Shown here in pieces: positions 23,587-33,083 of a stretch of 64,000 nt of DNA; positions within the stretch are counted from its first letter, which is position 1; each line of letters opens with the position of its first letter. The notes beneath the pieces are model-generated. The model ran no database searches. It had not been told where the DNA came from and was given only the letters and a program-made list of their open reading frames with translations. The stretch comes from Ignavibacteriota bacterium. GTDB taxonomy: Bacteria > Bacteroidota > Ignavibacteria > Ignavibacteriales > Melioribacteraceae. The stretch spans positions 1 through 64,000 of the forward strand of contig PAAX01000007.1 of assembly GCA_002698995.1 (NCBI GenBank). Direction: 5' to 3'. Both the position numbers and the translations under genes were made by a program.

Positions 23587-26193
23587 ATGAGAATCTTTTA
23601 CTTAATTACTTTTTTTCTTTTATTAAATTTTTTGACGGCTCAGGAAGTTAGTCTTGATTCTATTCTTTCTGACTCGATAACAGTTAAAGATTCTGTTTCA
23701 TTATTAGATTCACTCTCCATATCCGATTCTACCGCTGTGCAAGATAGTCTGACCAAGAAAAAAAAGACTGATATTGAAGCAGTTGTATATGCAAGTTCAA
23801 GTGATTCACTTACTTTTGATGTACTTCAAAAGAAGATGAATGTATATGGAAATGGAAATCTGAAGTATAAACAGTCTGAACTTACCAGCGGAAACATATT
23901 TGTAGATTTTACAACTAATGAGCTTTTTGCAACCGGAATTCCAGATACTTCCGCTCAAAGTGATTCTACCGAATCCAAAATAATTCAAACTCCCGTTCTA
24001 AAAGAAGAAGGGGAAACTTATGAAGGATTTAATATTAGGTATAATTTTAAGAATCAAAGCGGATTTATATCATTAGCTAAAAATGCTGCAGAAGATTCAA
24101 GGTATGAAGGGAATGCAGTTAAAAAAGTTGATAAAGAGACTTATTTTATTGATGAAGGCATTTATACAACTTGTCCTAGTGACACACCCCATACACATTT
24201 CAGTGCAGAAGAAATGAAAGTTATTCATCAAGATAGAATTTTTGCAAAATGGATTTTTATGTATGTCGGTGGTGTTCCTTTACCTCTTCCAATTCCATTT
24301 GCGGTCTTTCCTGCTAAATCGGGAAGACGTTCAGGAATAATTGTTCCGGCTTATGGTTCTAGTCCAACTAGAGGACAATATTTCAGCAACTTCGGTTACT
24401 TCTTTGCTCTTAGTGATTACATGGATTTAGCCTTAACCGGAGATTACTATTCAAAAGGGGGATTTGCTGCGAAATCCAGATTTAGATATGCAGAACGATA
24501 TAAGTTAAATGGAAATTTTAATGCCGAGTATTCTTTTTATAAAGAGGGAGAAGAATCAGATCCCAATGCCGTAAGAAGAAAAGATTATAATCTTCAATGG
24601 GCGCATTCGCAAACATTTAATCCAACTACAACTCTTGATGTAAACATGCAGTTTGTATCCAGCAGTTTCCTTTCTACTAATAGTGTTGATTATGATAATC
24701 TTTTAAGAACAGATATTATATCAAATGCAAACTTTAGAAAAAGATGGGATGAATCGGGAAACAGTTTATCTTTAAGTTACAGCAGATCACAAAATCTGAA
24801 AACCGGAAATATCAATGAAACTTTGCCAAGTCTTAATTTTAATGTCCCCACTTCTTTTCCATTTAGAAAGGGTAGAAATATAAGTAAAGATCAAAATTGG
24901 TATGAATACATCGGTTATAGTTATTCAGGTCAACTTAGAAATAATCGAAATAAAACTGACGGCAACTTAAAGGTAAGAGGAGGTATTCAGCACAATATCA
25001 GCGTTAATGCTTCTCCTAAGATCGGTTATTTCAATATCTCACCAAGAATAAACTACACAGAAAAATGGTATAATAAGAAAATCAGAAGATCAGAAGTATT
25101 AATAGCAGATACAACTCAGCAGTCAGGTTATAGAAGCACAACAGTTGATGAAGACATACATGATATTAATTTTGTGAGATCATTCGATTTTGGAATTTCA
25201 GCTTCGACCAAAATTTATGGTATTATGCAGCCGAATATGCTTGGAATAGAAGCTTTCAGGCATACTGTTCAACCATCCATTTCTTATAATTATCGTCCCG
25301 ATTTTTCAGAAGAACATTGGGGATATTGGACTACTTATACAAATTCTGCCGGTGAAGAAGTAAAGTATGATCAGTATGGAAAAGAGATATTCGGTGGTGC
25401 CGGTTCTGGTGAATCACAAAGAATAAGTTTTTCAATCGGAAATATTTTCGAAATGAAAACAATGAAAGATCCTACCGATACAACATCGCAATCTGAGAAA
25501 ATTCAGCTTCTTAATTTAGGGATAAGTTCTGGTTACGATTTTACCAGAGACAGCCTTAAACTTGATGACCTTAGGTTAACTTATAGAACTCAAATTGGTG
25601 ATATTCTCAGCTTAAATGGAAGTTCAGTTTATTCTTTTTATGAACATAACGGAAATAATTTTATAAATAGATTTCTTGCAAGTGATAACCGCGGTTTATT
25701 CAGATTGACGAGTTTCAGTTTTTCTGTAGCTTTAAATCTTTCAGGAGATAAAATAAAAGGGGAGGATAGAACAGGAGAAACCGAAGAGGAAGAATATGAA
25801 TCATTTAAGCAAAGTAAATATGTTGCTTTGTATGACGAAACCGAACCTCCCGATTTTTCCATTCCTTGGAATTTATCATTGAATTACAATTTCAATCTTA
25901 ATAAAAGTGATGCTGCTAATGCAACTAAGAACAGCGGACTTGGATTGTCATTTGATTTTAGTCTGACTAAAAACTGGCGTTTTAAAGTTAGAGGCAATTA
26001 CGATTTCCAAAGAAAAGAAATTTCTGCTCCCGATGTAGCAGTTTATAGAGATTTGCACTGTTGGGAAATGAATTTCACTTGGAAACCTTTTGGTACATAC
26101 AGAGGTTTTAGATTAGAAATAAGAATGAAAGCACCAGAGTTAAGAGATATTAAAGTTACTAAATCACGAGGATTATATACGGGAAGAAGATAA
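23587..26193 (+). CDS. lptD: LptD-like LPS-assembly outer-membrane protein
   Basis: An 868-residue exported protein from ATG 23587; the frame is open further upstream inside glk, but only this start yields a signal peptide (MRIFYLITFF...LTAQ). An OstA/LptA-like jellyroll region (about 55-170, VYGNGNLKYKQSELTSGNIFVDF) precedes the LptD barrel, with AKWIFMYVGGVPLPLPIPFAVFP and SGIIVPAYGSSP typical of the family. It should insert lipopolysaccharide into the outer leaflet with LptE. Its 13-base gap from glk and contact with the next gene place it in the long operon. The serine/aspartate-rich N-terminal segment is a lineage feature. Confidence 0.88.
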   Translation: MRIFYLITFFLLLNFLTAQEVSLDSILSDSITVKDSVSLLDSLSISDSTAVQDSLTKKKKTDIEAVVYASSSDSLTFDVLQKKMNVYGNGNLKYKQSELTSGNIFVDFTTNELFATGIPDTSAQSDSTESKIIQTPVLKEEGETYEGFNIRYNFKNQSGFISLAKNAAEDSRYEGNAVKKVDKETYFIDEGIYTTCPSDTPHTHFSAEEMKVIHQDRIFAKWIFMYVGGVPLPLPIPFAVFPAKSGRRSGIIVPAYGSSPTRGQYFSNFGYFFALSDYMDLALTGDYYSKGGFAAKSRFRYAERYKLNGNFNAEYSFYKEGEESDPNAVRRKDYNLQWAHSQTFNPTTTLDVNMQFVSSSFLSTNSVDYDNLLRTDIISNANFRKRWDESGNSLSLSYSRSQNLKTGNINETLPSLNFNVPTSFPFRKGRNISKDQNWYEYIGYSYSGQLRNNRNKTDGNLKVRGGIQHNISVNASPKIGYFNISPRINYTEKWYNKKIRRSEVLIADTTQQSGYRSTTVDEDIHDINFVRSFDFGISASTKIYGIMQPNMLGIEAFRHTVQPSISYNYRPDFSEEHWGYWTTYTNSAGEEVKYDQYGKEIFGGAGSGESQRISFSIGNIFEMKTMKDPTDTTSQSEKIQLLNLGISSGYDFTRDSLKLDDLRLTYRTQIGDILSLNGSSVYSFYEHNGNNFINRFLASDNRGLFRLTSFSFSVALNLSGDKIKGEDRTGETEEEEYESFKQSKYVALYDETEPPDFSIPWNLSLNYNFNLNKSDAANATKNSGLGLSFDFSLTKNWRFKVRGNYDFQRKEISAPDVAVYRDLHCWEMNFTWKPFGTYRGFRLEIRMKAPELRDIKVTKSRGLYTGRR

Positions 26194-26649
26194 ATGAAGC
26201 ACTATTTAATCGATGGAAATAATCTGCTTCATAAAATGAAGGATCTCAAATCAGTTCAAAAGGAAAATCCACAGGAATCAAGAGAGAAACTTGCTCACCG
26301 TTTAGATCGATTTTTCTTAAATAAAAAAGTAAAAGCCACACTTCACTTTGATGGATTTCCACAGGAAGCAATCAAAACATTAAAAGTGAAAATTCTTTAC
26401 AGCGAATCGAAAACTGCAGATGATGAAATTAGACTCCAAATTGATAGAACAAAAAATCCTAAAACTCTAATTATAGTTTCTTCTGACAGAAGAATTTACG
26501 AATATGCAAAGGTAAATAGTGCAGAGTATCTTAAAGCTGAAGATTTTGTTCAAGAAATGAAAAAGCTTAACAAAAAAAGTGAGGAAGAAGAAAGAATTAA
26601 ATCAATTGATGATGAAGCAATTAAAAAATTATTCGGTGTTGATGAATGA
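26194..26649 (+). CDS. NYN-domain (YacP-like) RNase-fold protein
   Basis: A 151-residue cytoplasmic protein of the PIN-like NYN superfamily. The N-terminal YLIDGNNLLHK (4-14) contains the first acidic metal ligand. SESKTADDEIRLQI and IIVSSDRRIYEYAK supply the later aspartates. YacP/Rae1 relatives cleave mRNA on the ribosome in Firmicutes; here the role is unknown. It begins at the base after the lptD stop and overlaps the next gene by 4 bases. Confidence 0.82.
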   Translation: MKHYLIDGNNLLHKMKDLKSVQKENPQESREKLAHRLDRFFLNKKVKATLHFDGFPQEAIKTLKVKILYSESKTADDEIRLQIDRTKNPKTLIIVSSDRRIYEYAKVNSAEYLKAEDFVQEMKKLNKKSEEEERIKSIDDEAIKKLFGVDE

Positions 26650-28016
26650 ATAGAATAATTAATGTAATTATTGCAGTAATATTTTTAGTAACAAGCAATT
26701 TTGGATTTGATACTCTTCAAGTGAAAGAAGTTGGTCCAGGAGTTATTTATTACAAAATTATTGATTCAATCAGACCGTTAAGTATCGACGTCTTAAAAAT
26801 AGATTTGAAGAACAAGGAGAATGATTTAGAAGTATTTATTCCTTTTGATACACTTGGCGTTGGAGGTTTAACAGCATCGCAATTTTCAAAATATCTATCA
26901 AAAAAAGATTTTAATGTTATTGCCGGAGTTAATGCTGATTTTTTTGGAGGCTATCCAATCCAAGCACAAAACTCAACTATTTCAAACGGTGAACTGATTA
27001 AAGGAGCAAATCTAAATCGCTCACTTTTGATAATTGATTCCAATAAAACTCCTTCGATAGATAGGTATAAGTTTGTCGGTGAATTGTTAATTACTCAAAA
27101 GAAATACAATATAGATGGATTTAATAATGTAAATCCAAATTCAGAAATTGTTTTAGTTAATAATCGATTAAAAAATTACAGTAAAGAATTTCATCCCTTT
27201 CAATATCCAATTAATCTAAGATCAGATTTGAAACTGAATAAACAAATTGATTCTGTATTCGATGAGAATAATGAAAATATTCAAAATAGTTTTCTTCTAT
27301 TGTCGAAGAATCCAATTAATGAATTTAGCAAATCGAATGAAGGAAGCATTAAGTTATACTTTAGGGATATTGAAGATAAATCAATAAAATCAATGGTAGG
27401 AGGATTACCAGGTTTATATAAAAATTCCAAAATAACACATGATTTTTTTGGAATTGAAAATGTGCGGAGCGAAAAATTTATAGATAAAAATCCTAGAACT
27501 GCAGTCGGTTATAATTCAACAAAAGATACATTGATTATTCTAACTGTAGATGGCAGAAAGCCAAATCATTCAATGGGATTGAATTTATATGAATTATCCC
27601 GTTTAATGAAAATGTTAGGATGCACTGATGCATTAAATCTTGACGGCGGCGGTTCCACCTCAATGGTAATTAGAGACAGTGTTGTAAATAAACCATCTGA
27701 TTTAACTGGAGAAAGAATTTTATACAGTATGTTGATGGTACTTTCTAAAAACAAATCCGAAAATAGAATTGAAGTCTTTCCAAAGTTTAAGGAAATAATG
27801 CATAACCATACAATTGATTTTGATTTGAAAGTTTTTGATAAGTGGGGTTTTGAAACTAAACTAGATTCTTCTTATGTTGAAATTAAAGTTGAAGGTGTTG
27901 AAGGACAATTCAATAATTATGAGTTTATTCCAAGAACAACCGGAAATGCACTTTTTATTTGGAATTATAAAAATCTTTCTGATACATCAAGAGCAGTTAT
28001 AATTCCGGGTGAATAA
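26646..28016 (+). CDS. Phosphodiester glycosidase (NAGPA) family protein, secreted
   Basis: A 456-residue exported protein with a signal peptide (residues 1-18). The NAGPA/DUF2233-type catalytic domain covers about 75-370: FNVIAGVNADFFGGYPIQAQN, KNPRTAVGYNSTKDTLIILTVDGRK and a CTDALNLDGGGSTSMVI core. An extra beta domain follows (about 375-456). Members remove sugar phosphodiester groups or act on exopolysaccharides and wall polymers. The substrate is not deducible. It closes the run that starts at 19805. Confidence 0.82.
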   Translation: MNRIINVIIAVIFLVTSNFGFDTLQVKEVGPGVIYYKIIDSIRPLSIDVLKIDLKNKENDLEVFIPFDTLGVGGLTASQFSKYLSKKDFNVIAGVNADFFGGYPIQAQNSTISNGELIKGANLNRSLLIIDSNKTPSIDRYKFVGELLITQKKYNIDGFNNVNPNSEIVLVNNRLKNYSKEFHPFQYPINLRSDLKLNKQIDSVFDENNENIQNSFLLLSKNPINEFSKSNEGSIKLYFRDIEDKSIKSMVGGLPGLYKNSKITHDFFGIENVRSEKFIDKNPRTAVGYNSTKDTLIILTVDGRKPNHSMGLNLYELSRLMKMLGCTDALNLDGGGSTSMVIRDSVVNKPSDLTGERILYSMLMVLSKNKSENRIEVFPKFKEIMHNHTIDFDLKVFDKWGFETKLDSSYVEIKVEGVEGQFNNYEFIPRTTGNALFIWNYKNLSDTSRAVIIPGE

Positions 28017-28132
28017 ACTAAACTTGCTCTTCTCCTAAAACTTGATTTAACAAAAATACAGCAGAATTTTTTTGAGTTAAAATCTGCGGCAAAGTAAATA
28101 ATAAAAATAAAAGAAACTTATTGTATGCTTAC

Positions 28133-28147
28133 GTCTTATAATAAGAC
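28133..28147. promoter_or_regulatory. 15-bp palindrome upstream of ndh
   Basis: GTCTTAT-A-ATAAGAC is a perfect palindrome centred at 28140, about 35 bases before the ATG of the NADH dehydrogenase gene. Position and symmetry suit a repressor operator. No matching regulator is adjacent. Confidence 0.35.
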
Positions 28148-28180
28148 AAGAGATCGCAAAAGTCTAACAAGAAATATAAT

Positions 28181-29425
28181 ATGAAAAAGAAAATAGTAAT
28201 TATAGGTGGGGGATTTGGCGGATTAAATGCTGCAAAAGAATTAAAAGGTTTAGACGTAGAAATAACTTTAATAGATAAAACAAATCATCACTTATTTCAG
28301 CCCCTTTTATATCAAGTTGCAACTGCGGCTTTATCTCCTGGAGATATTGCTTTCCCAATAAGAGCAATTCTCAAAAAACAAAATAATGTAAAAGTAATTC
28401 TTGGTGAAGTAACTAACATTGAGAGAGAATCAAAAAAAGTTTTTTTGCAAGATGATTACTATGAATATGATTATTTAATAATAGCAATTGGTTCACGACA
28501 TTCATATTTCGGAAATAGTGAATGGGAAAAGAATGCTCCCGGATTAAAAACTATATCAGATGCATTAAGAATTAGAGAAAGAATTTTACTTTCCTTTGAA
28601 AAAGCTGAACGATATGCTGAAAGGCAGTCGGTTGATAAATATTTAACTTTTGTAATTGTAGGAGGTGGACCAACGGGAGTTGAATTAGCTGGAGCAATTG
28701 CGGAAATCTCTAAGAAAACAATGTTAAAAAATTTTAGAAAAATTGATCCTGCTAAAACTAGAATATTACTTGTTGAAGCAGCCGATAGAATTCTTTCTAC
28801 TTATGATAAAGATTTAAGTGTGAAAGCAAAAGCTCATTTGGAAGAGTTAGGAGTTTCCGTATTAACAAATAAAATGGTTAAGCAGATTAATCAAGAATCG
28901 GTTTTAGTTGATGATGACTTGATTGAAACATCAAATATAATTTGGGCTGCGGGAAATGAAGTATCAAAAATTCTAAAAAATCTTGATACGGAATTTGATA
29001 AAACCGGAAGAGTTGTTGTAAATAAATTCTGCAGCCTAAAAGAAGACGATACTATTTTTGTTATTGGAGACGCCGCAAATTATAATTATAAAAATGGAAG
29101 TTTGCCGGGAATTGCTCCGGTTGCATTGCAGCAAGGAAAGTATGTAGGTAAACTAATTGAACAAATAATTAAAGGTGAAAAAAAATTAAAACCGTTCAAT
29201 TATTTTGATAAAGGAAGCATGGCAACAATAGGAAGAGCAAAAGCAATTCTGCAAGTCGGTAAATTTAAGTTAAGTGGATTTTTAGCTTGGCTGGCTTGGA
29301 GTTTAGTACATATTTTCTTTTTGATTACTTTTAGAAATAAATACAAAGTAATGTCTGAATGGATTTGGTATTACATTTCGCTCAGAAATGGAATTAGATT
29401 GATTACAAATAGAACAAAAATTTAA
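28181..29425 (+). CDS. ndh: Type II NADH dehydrogenase (NDH-2)
   Basis: A 414-residue flavoprotein oxidising NADH and passing electrons to quinone without pumping protons. It has the FAD-binding IIGGGFGGLNAAKEL (6-20), LFQPLLYQVATAALSPGDIAFPIR, the NAD-binding VIVGGGPTGVELAGAIAE (about 161-178), VIGDAANY for the FAD ribityl contact, and a C-terminal hydrophobic segment (about 365-390) that would hold it on the membrane. Length is typical. It is monocistronic or paired with the VOC gene 11 bases downstream. A palindrome lies in its promoter region. Confidence 0.92.
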   Translation: MKKKIVIIGGGFGGLNAAKELKGLDVEITLIDKTNHHLFQPLLYQVATAALSPGDIAFPIRAILKKQNNVKVILGEVTNIERESKKVFLQDDYYEYDYLIIAIGSRHSYFGNSEWEKNAPGLKTISDALRIRERILLSFEKAERYAERQSVDKYLTFVIVGGGPTGVELAGAIAEISKKTMLKNFRKIDPAKTRILLVEAADRILSTYDKDLSVKAKAHLEELGVSVLTNKMVKQINQESVLVDDDLIETSNIIWAAGNEVSKILKNLDTEFDKTGRVVVNKFCSLKEDDTIFVIGDAANYNYKNGSLPGIAPVALQQGKYVGKLIEQIIKGEKKLKPFNYFDKGSMATIGRAKAILQVGKFKLSGFLAWLAWSLVHIFFLITFRNKYKVMSEWIWYYISLRNGIRLITNRTKI

Positions 29426-29436
29426 GAGGGAAGAAA

Positions 29437-29799
29437 ATGAGTGTAAATATAAAAAGAACCGGACATACAGCAATTGAAGTTGACGATATAAAGCAATCTG
29501 CTGATTTTTACATTAACAATTTTGGATTTGAAGAAGGCTACATTGCTGAAGACTGGGGAATAGTAAGAAAAAACGGAGATGATATTGCCTTTATAAAAAA
29601 AGGAGTCTCACATCATCCGCCTCACTTTGGGTTAAGAGTAAATTCTAATAAAGAAGTTGAAGATGCGTTCAATAATCTTAAGGATAAAGTGAGAATATTA
29701 AAAGAACTAAAAATGCACAGAGATAATAGTTATTCATTTTACTTTGCTGATCCGGACGGTAATGTTGTTGAATTAATTTATGATCCGAACAATCCATAA
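29437..29799 (+). CDS. VOC-superfamily (glyoxalase-like) protein
   Basis: A 120-residue protein with the vicinal-oxygen-chelate pattern: RTGHTAIEVDDIKQSADFY at the start, a central HPPHFGLRV and a final YFADPDGNVVELI. The putative metal ligands are H9, a central histidine and the C-terminal glutamate. It may be a lyase, dioxygenase or resistance protein; nothing fixes the substrate. The gene follows ndh closely with an AGAGGGAAG ribosome binding site and ends before a strong bidirectional terminator. Confidence 0.82.
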   Translation: MSVNIKRTGHTAIEVDDIKQSADFYINNFGFEEGYIAEDWGIVRKNGDDIAFIKKGVSHHPPHFGLRVNSNKEVEDAFNNLKDKVRILKELKMHRDNSYSFYFADPDGNVVELIYDPNNP

Positions 29800-29810
29800 G
29801 GAAATTAAGT

Positions 29811-29848
29811 AAACCTCCAAATTACTATAAAAAGCAATTTGGAGGTTT
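29811..29848. terminator. Bidirectional terminator between ndh/VOC and copA
   Basis: A perfect 13-bp inverted repeat, AAACCTCCAAATT (29811-29823) with its complement (29836-29848), around a 12-base loop, ending in T-runs on both strands. It separates converging transcription units. Confidence 0.85.
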
Positions 29849-29860
29849 TATCAAAACAAG

Positions 29861-32089
29861 CTAATCAATTTTACTATTTCTTAATCTCAACGAATTAGAA
29901 ACCACGCTAACAGAGCTAAGAGACATAGCAAGGGCGGCAAACATTGGATTTAATAATCCGGTTGCAGCTAAAGGTATTCCGATTACATTATAAATAAAAG
30001 CCCAAAACAAGTTTTGTTTTATTGCAGAAACAGTTTTCTTGGATAAATTAATCGCTTTATAAATATCCTTTATTGAACCTTTCATTAAAGTTAAAGATGC
30101 AGATTCAATTGCAACGTCAGTTCCGGTTCCAATTGCAATGCCAACATGAGCAAGAGTTAAAGCAGGCGCATCATTAATACCGTCGCCAACCATTGCAACA
30201 GTTTCGTCATTCAGTTTATACTTACTTACTATATTTGCTTTATCTTTCGGAAGAACTTCAGAAAATACTTCATCAATTTTAACTTCTTTTGCAATGGCTT
30301 CTGCTGAAGATTTATTATCTCCGGTTGCTAGACTTAATTTAATTCCCATTTCATGAAGTTTTTTAACTGCTTCTTTTGAGTCATTTTTTAGTGGATCTTC
30401 AATTACCAATATGCCTTTTACTTCTTCATTTATAGAGACAAAAATAATTGTTTTTGCCGAAGACAAAATATCTTTGTATTCTTTCTTAATATCTGAAATG
30501 TTTATAGAAAATTCGGTCATTAATCTTTCATTACCTATCAGCACGGTTTTGTTATCATAAACTGCAGTAATTCCCATACCGGGATGATTCTTGAAAGTTT
30601 CAACTTTATCATCCAATAAACTATCATCCATATATTCTATAATTGCTTGAGATAGAGGATGTTCTGATTTCTTTTCGATACTTCCAACAATCTTAAGCAA
30701 TTCATCTTTTTCTATATTTATAGGAATTGCCTCAGTAAGTTTTGGCTTTCCTTCGGTCAAAGTTCCGGTCTTATCAAATATTATTCTGTTAACTTTATTC
30801 AATATTTCTAAACTTTCGCTATTCTTTATTAAAATTCCGTTTTTAGCTCCCAATCCGGTTCCAACCATTATTGCAGTAGGTGTTGCTAGTCCCAATGCAC
30901 ATGGACATGCAATTATTAAAACAGCAACAAAATAAATTAATGCATCTGCAAAACTTCCTTCTGTTATATACCAAATAATAAAAGTAAGTGCTGCGATAAA
31001 TATTACTGTTGGGACAAACACAGCTGAAATTTTATCCGCAAGTTTCTGAATAGGAGCTTTACTTGCTTGGGCATCTTCAACTAATTTAATAATCTGTCCT
31101 AATACAGAATTTTTATTTACTGCTTTAACTCTGAATTTGAAACTGCCGTTTTTATTAATAGTACCGCCAATCACTTTAGAACCTTTAGTCTTTTCAATTG
31201 GAATTGATTCGCCGGTAATCATCGATTCATCAACAGTCGAGTGTCCATCTTCAATTATTCCGTCAGCCGGAATTTTATTGCCAGGTTTTACTAAAACAAT
31301 GTCATCAATAGATAACTCAGAAATATTGATTTCTTGTTCTTTTCCATTCTTTATTATAACAGCAGTTTTTGGTTTTAATCCAATTAGTTCTTTGATAGAA
31401 TTTCTAGTTTTCTTCTTAGCTCTACTTTCTAATAATCTACCTAATAGAATTAATGTTACAATTACTGCAGCGGTTTCAAAATATACATGCTGGTCAATTC
31501 TATTTGAAAGTAATTCCGGAAATAGAGTTACAAATGTACTATAAATAAAGGCTGAACCGGTTCCGATTGCAACCAAAGTATTCATTTCTGCTGAAAAATG
31601 TTTTAAGTTATTCCATGCAACAACAAAAAATCTTTTTGCAGAAATAAACATTATTGGTGTAGTAATTATCAACAATAGCTTTTGAGTTTGATTAACAGTT
31701 AAAGGCCATATATTTATAAACCACTCAAAATCAAAAGCCATACTTATCACAAAAACAGGAAAGGTTAGTATTAAGGCAAACAGAAAATCATTTTTTAATT
31801 TATTGTAATGTTTATCTGCTTCATCCTCTTCATTCTTTTGATTTTCAACTGGACTAGAATCATCATCTGATTGATTTTCTAACTTTAATTTATAACCGTA
31901 CTCGTCAATTTTTTTTGCAATTTCATTTAAGTCAACTTCTTTATCATCTGCTTCAAAGCTTAGTTTTTCAGTCGCAAAATTAACCGTTACATCTTCAACA
32001 CCGTCAAATTTCTTTACAACTTTTTCAACTCTTGCAACACAGCTTGCGCAAGTCATACCTTCAACCGGAATATTAAATATCTTTTTCAT
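29861..32089 (-). CDS. copA: Copper-exporting P1B-type ATPase
   Basis: A 742-residue inner-membrane pump. One N-terminal HMA domain has GMTCASC (C14, C17). The transmembrane region holds the CPCALG ion-binding motif near residue 395, with TGES before it in the actuator domain. The phosphorylated aspartate is D439 in DKTGTLTEGK, followed by the SEHPLSQAI histidine motif and GDGINDAPAL. The CPC motif and final-helix MxxS pattern (AALAMSLSSVSVVSNSLRL) indicate Cu(I) export. It is the last gene after a CopZ-like chaperone and an AraC-type regulator that also carries a CxxC metal motif. Confidence 0.95.
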   Translation of the reverse strand: MKKIFNIPVEGMTCASCVARVEKVVKKFDGVEDVTVNFATEKLSFEADDKEVDLNEIAKKIDEYGYKLKLENQSDDDSSPVENQKNEEDEADKHYNKLKNDFLFALILTFPVFVISMAFDFEWFINIWPLTVNQTQKLLLIITTPIMFISAKRFFVVAWNNLKHFSAEMNTLVAIGTGSAFIYSTFVTLFPELLSNRIDQHVYFETAAVIVTLILLGRLLESRAKKKTRNSIKELIGLKPKTAVIIKNGKEQEINISELSIDDIVLVKPGNKIPADGIIEDGHSTVDESMITGESIPIEKTKGSKVIGGTINKNGSFKFRVKAVNKNSVLGQIIKLVEDAQASKAPIQKLADKISAVFVPTVIFIAALTFIIWYITEGSFADALIYFVAVLIIACPCALGLATPTAIMVGTGLGAKNGILIKNSESLEILNKVNRIIFDKTGTLTEGKPKLTEAIPINIEKDELLKIVGSIEKKSEHPLSQAIIEYMDDSLLDDKVETFKNHPGMGITAVYDNKTVLIGNERLMTEFSINISDIKKEYKDILSSAKTIIFVSINEEVKGILVIEDPLKNDSKEAVKKLHEMGIKLSLATGDNKSSAEAIAKEVKIDEVFSEVLPKDKANIVSKYKLNDETVAMVGDGINDAPALTLAHVGIAIGTGTDVAIESASLTLMKGSIKDIYKAINLSKKTVSAIKQNLFWAFIYNVIGIPLAATGLLNPMFAALAMSLSSVSVVSNSLRLRNSKID

Positions 32090-32145
32090 TTCTCAAACAC
32101 CTTCACATTACTATTTAATTTAACTTCTTCAAGCCTTTGTAAAAT

Positions 32146-32349
32146 CTATTGCTTTTTAACTTTGTATCCGGCTTCTTCAATTGCTTTTATAAAGTCTTCT
32201 TCACCAAACTGATTTTCATCATAAGTAACTTCGGCTTTACCAATTTCCACTTTCATTTCTGCCGGATTTAATTCCTTCAATTCCATTTCAACTCCTTTAA
32301 CACAATGCATGCATGACATGCCTTCGATAGCAAATTCTTTAGTTACCAT
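32146..32349 (-). CDS. copZ: CopZ-like heavy-metal-binding chaperone
   Basis: A 67-residue single HMA domain with IEGMSCMHCVKGVE (C13, C16), small enough to be a free copper chaperone that delivers Cu(I) to CopA. AAAGGAG lies just before the ATG on the minus strand. It is 56 bases upstream of copA and probably on the same transcript. Some HMA proteins of this size carry mercury or other metals, but the neighbours favour copper. Confidence 0.88.
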   Translation of the reverse strand: MVTKEFAIEGMSCMHCVKGVEMELKELNPAEMKVEIGKAEVTYDENQFGEEDFIKAIEEAGYKVKKQ

Positions 32350-32483
32350 TTTTTCTCCTTTTAAATTATTTATTAATGCTCATCTAAAATATTAATCAGA
32401 CAAGAAGTATGCGTTACATAATTTTTAAAAAGTTTTATATAATTTTAGCTGATAAACGGTAAGGTTAAGCTTTTTTGAAAATG

Positions 32484-33041
32484 CTATTTTAAAGAATCTA
32501 TTGATTCTCTAATAGAATTAGTATTCTTTTTAAATTCCGTGGCAGTCATTCCGGTAATTTTTTTGAATTGAGAAGATAGATGATTAACTGAAGCATAACC
32601 TAATTTGTATGCAATTTCACTTAATGTTAATTCATCATATTTAAGGAGTTCTTTTGCTTTCTCAATTTTCTGCAGAATATAAAAATGTTCAATAGTTATA
32701 TTTTCTTTTGACGAAAAGAGGGAACTAAGGTAGGTATAATCTTTATTTAGCTTCGATTCCAACAGGGAAGAGAGATTTCGGTTCAATTCATTTTCTTGAA
32801 TCGAAAGAATAATTATTTTTTTTATATCTTCAATAAGTTTTGCAGATTTGTCTTCAATTAATTCAAAACCATTTTCAAGTAACACTTCTTTTACTTTATC
32901 CAATAAATTTAAAGGTAATTGTTCTACTAATTCTACCTCACCTAAAGAAATATTGCTTGGATAAATTCCTAATTTATTCAGTTCGTCTTTTACTACTTTA
33001 ATACAACGCGGACAAACCATATTTTTGATAAATAGTTTCAT
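32484..33041 (-). CDS. AraC-family regulator with an N-terminal HMA-like metal domain
   Basis: A 185-residue protein from ATG 33041, preferred over the in-frame ATG at 33068 because the domain begins there. Residues 1-75 look like an HMA fold with NMVCPRC (C10, C13), two strands and a second helix. After a linker helix, the C-terminal 100 residues are an AraC double helix-turn-helix (LTLSEIAYKLGYASVNHLSSQFKKITGMTATEFKK). The fusion suggests direct metal sensing and control of the copZ-copA genes 134 bases downstream. Classical copper regulators (CueR, CsoR, CopY) are absent here. The regulatory role is inferred. Confidence 0.82.
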   Translation of the reverse strand: MKLFIKNMVCPRCIKVVKDELNKLGIYPSNISLGEVELVEQLPLNLLDKVKEVLLENGFELIEDKSAKLIEDIKKIIILSIQENELNRNLSSLLESKLNKDYTYLSSLFSSKENITIEHFYILQKIEKAKELLKYDELTLSEIAYKLGYASVNHLSSQFKKITGMTATEFKKNTNSIRESIDSLK

Positions 33042-33083
33042 TACATTTGTTTTGAAATTTCTATACAATAATAAGAATTAAAG

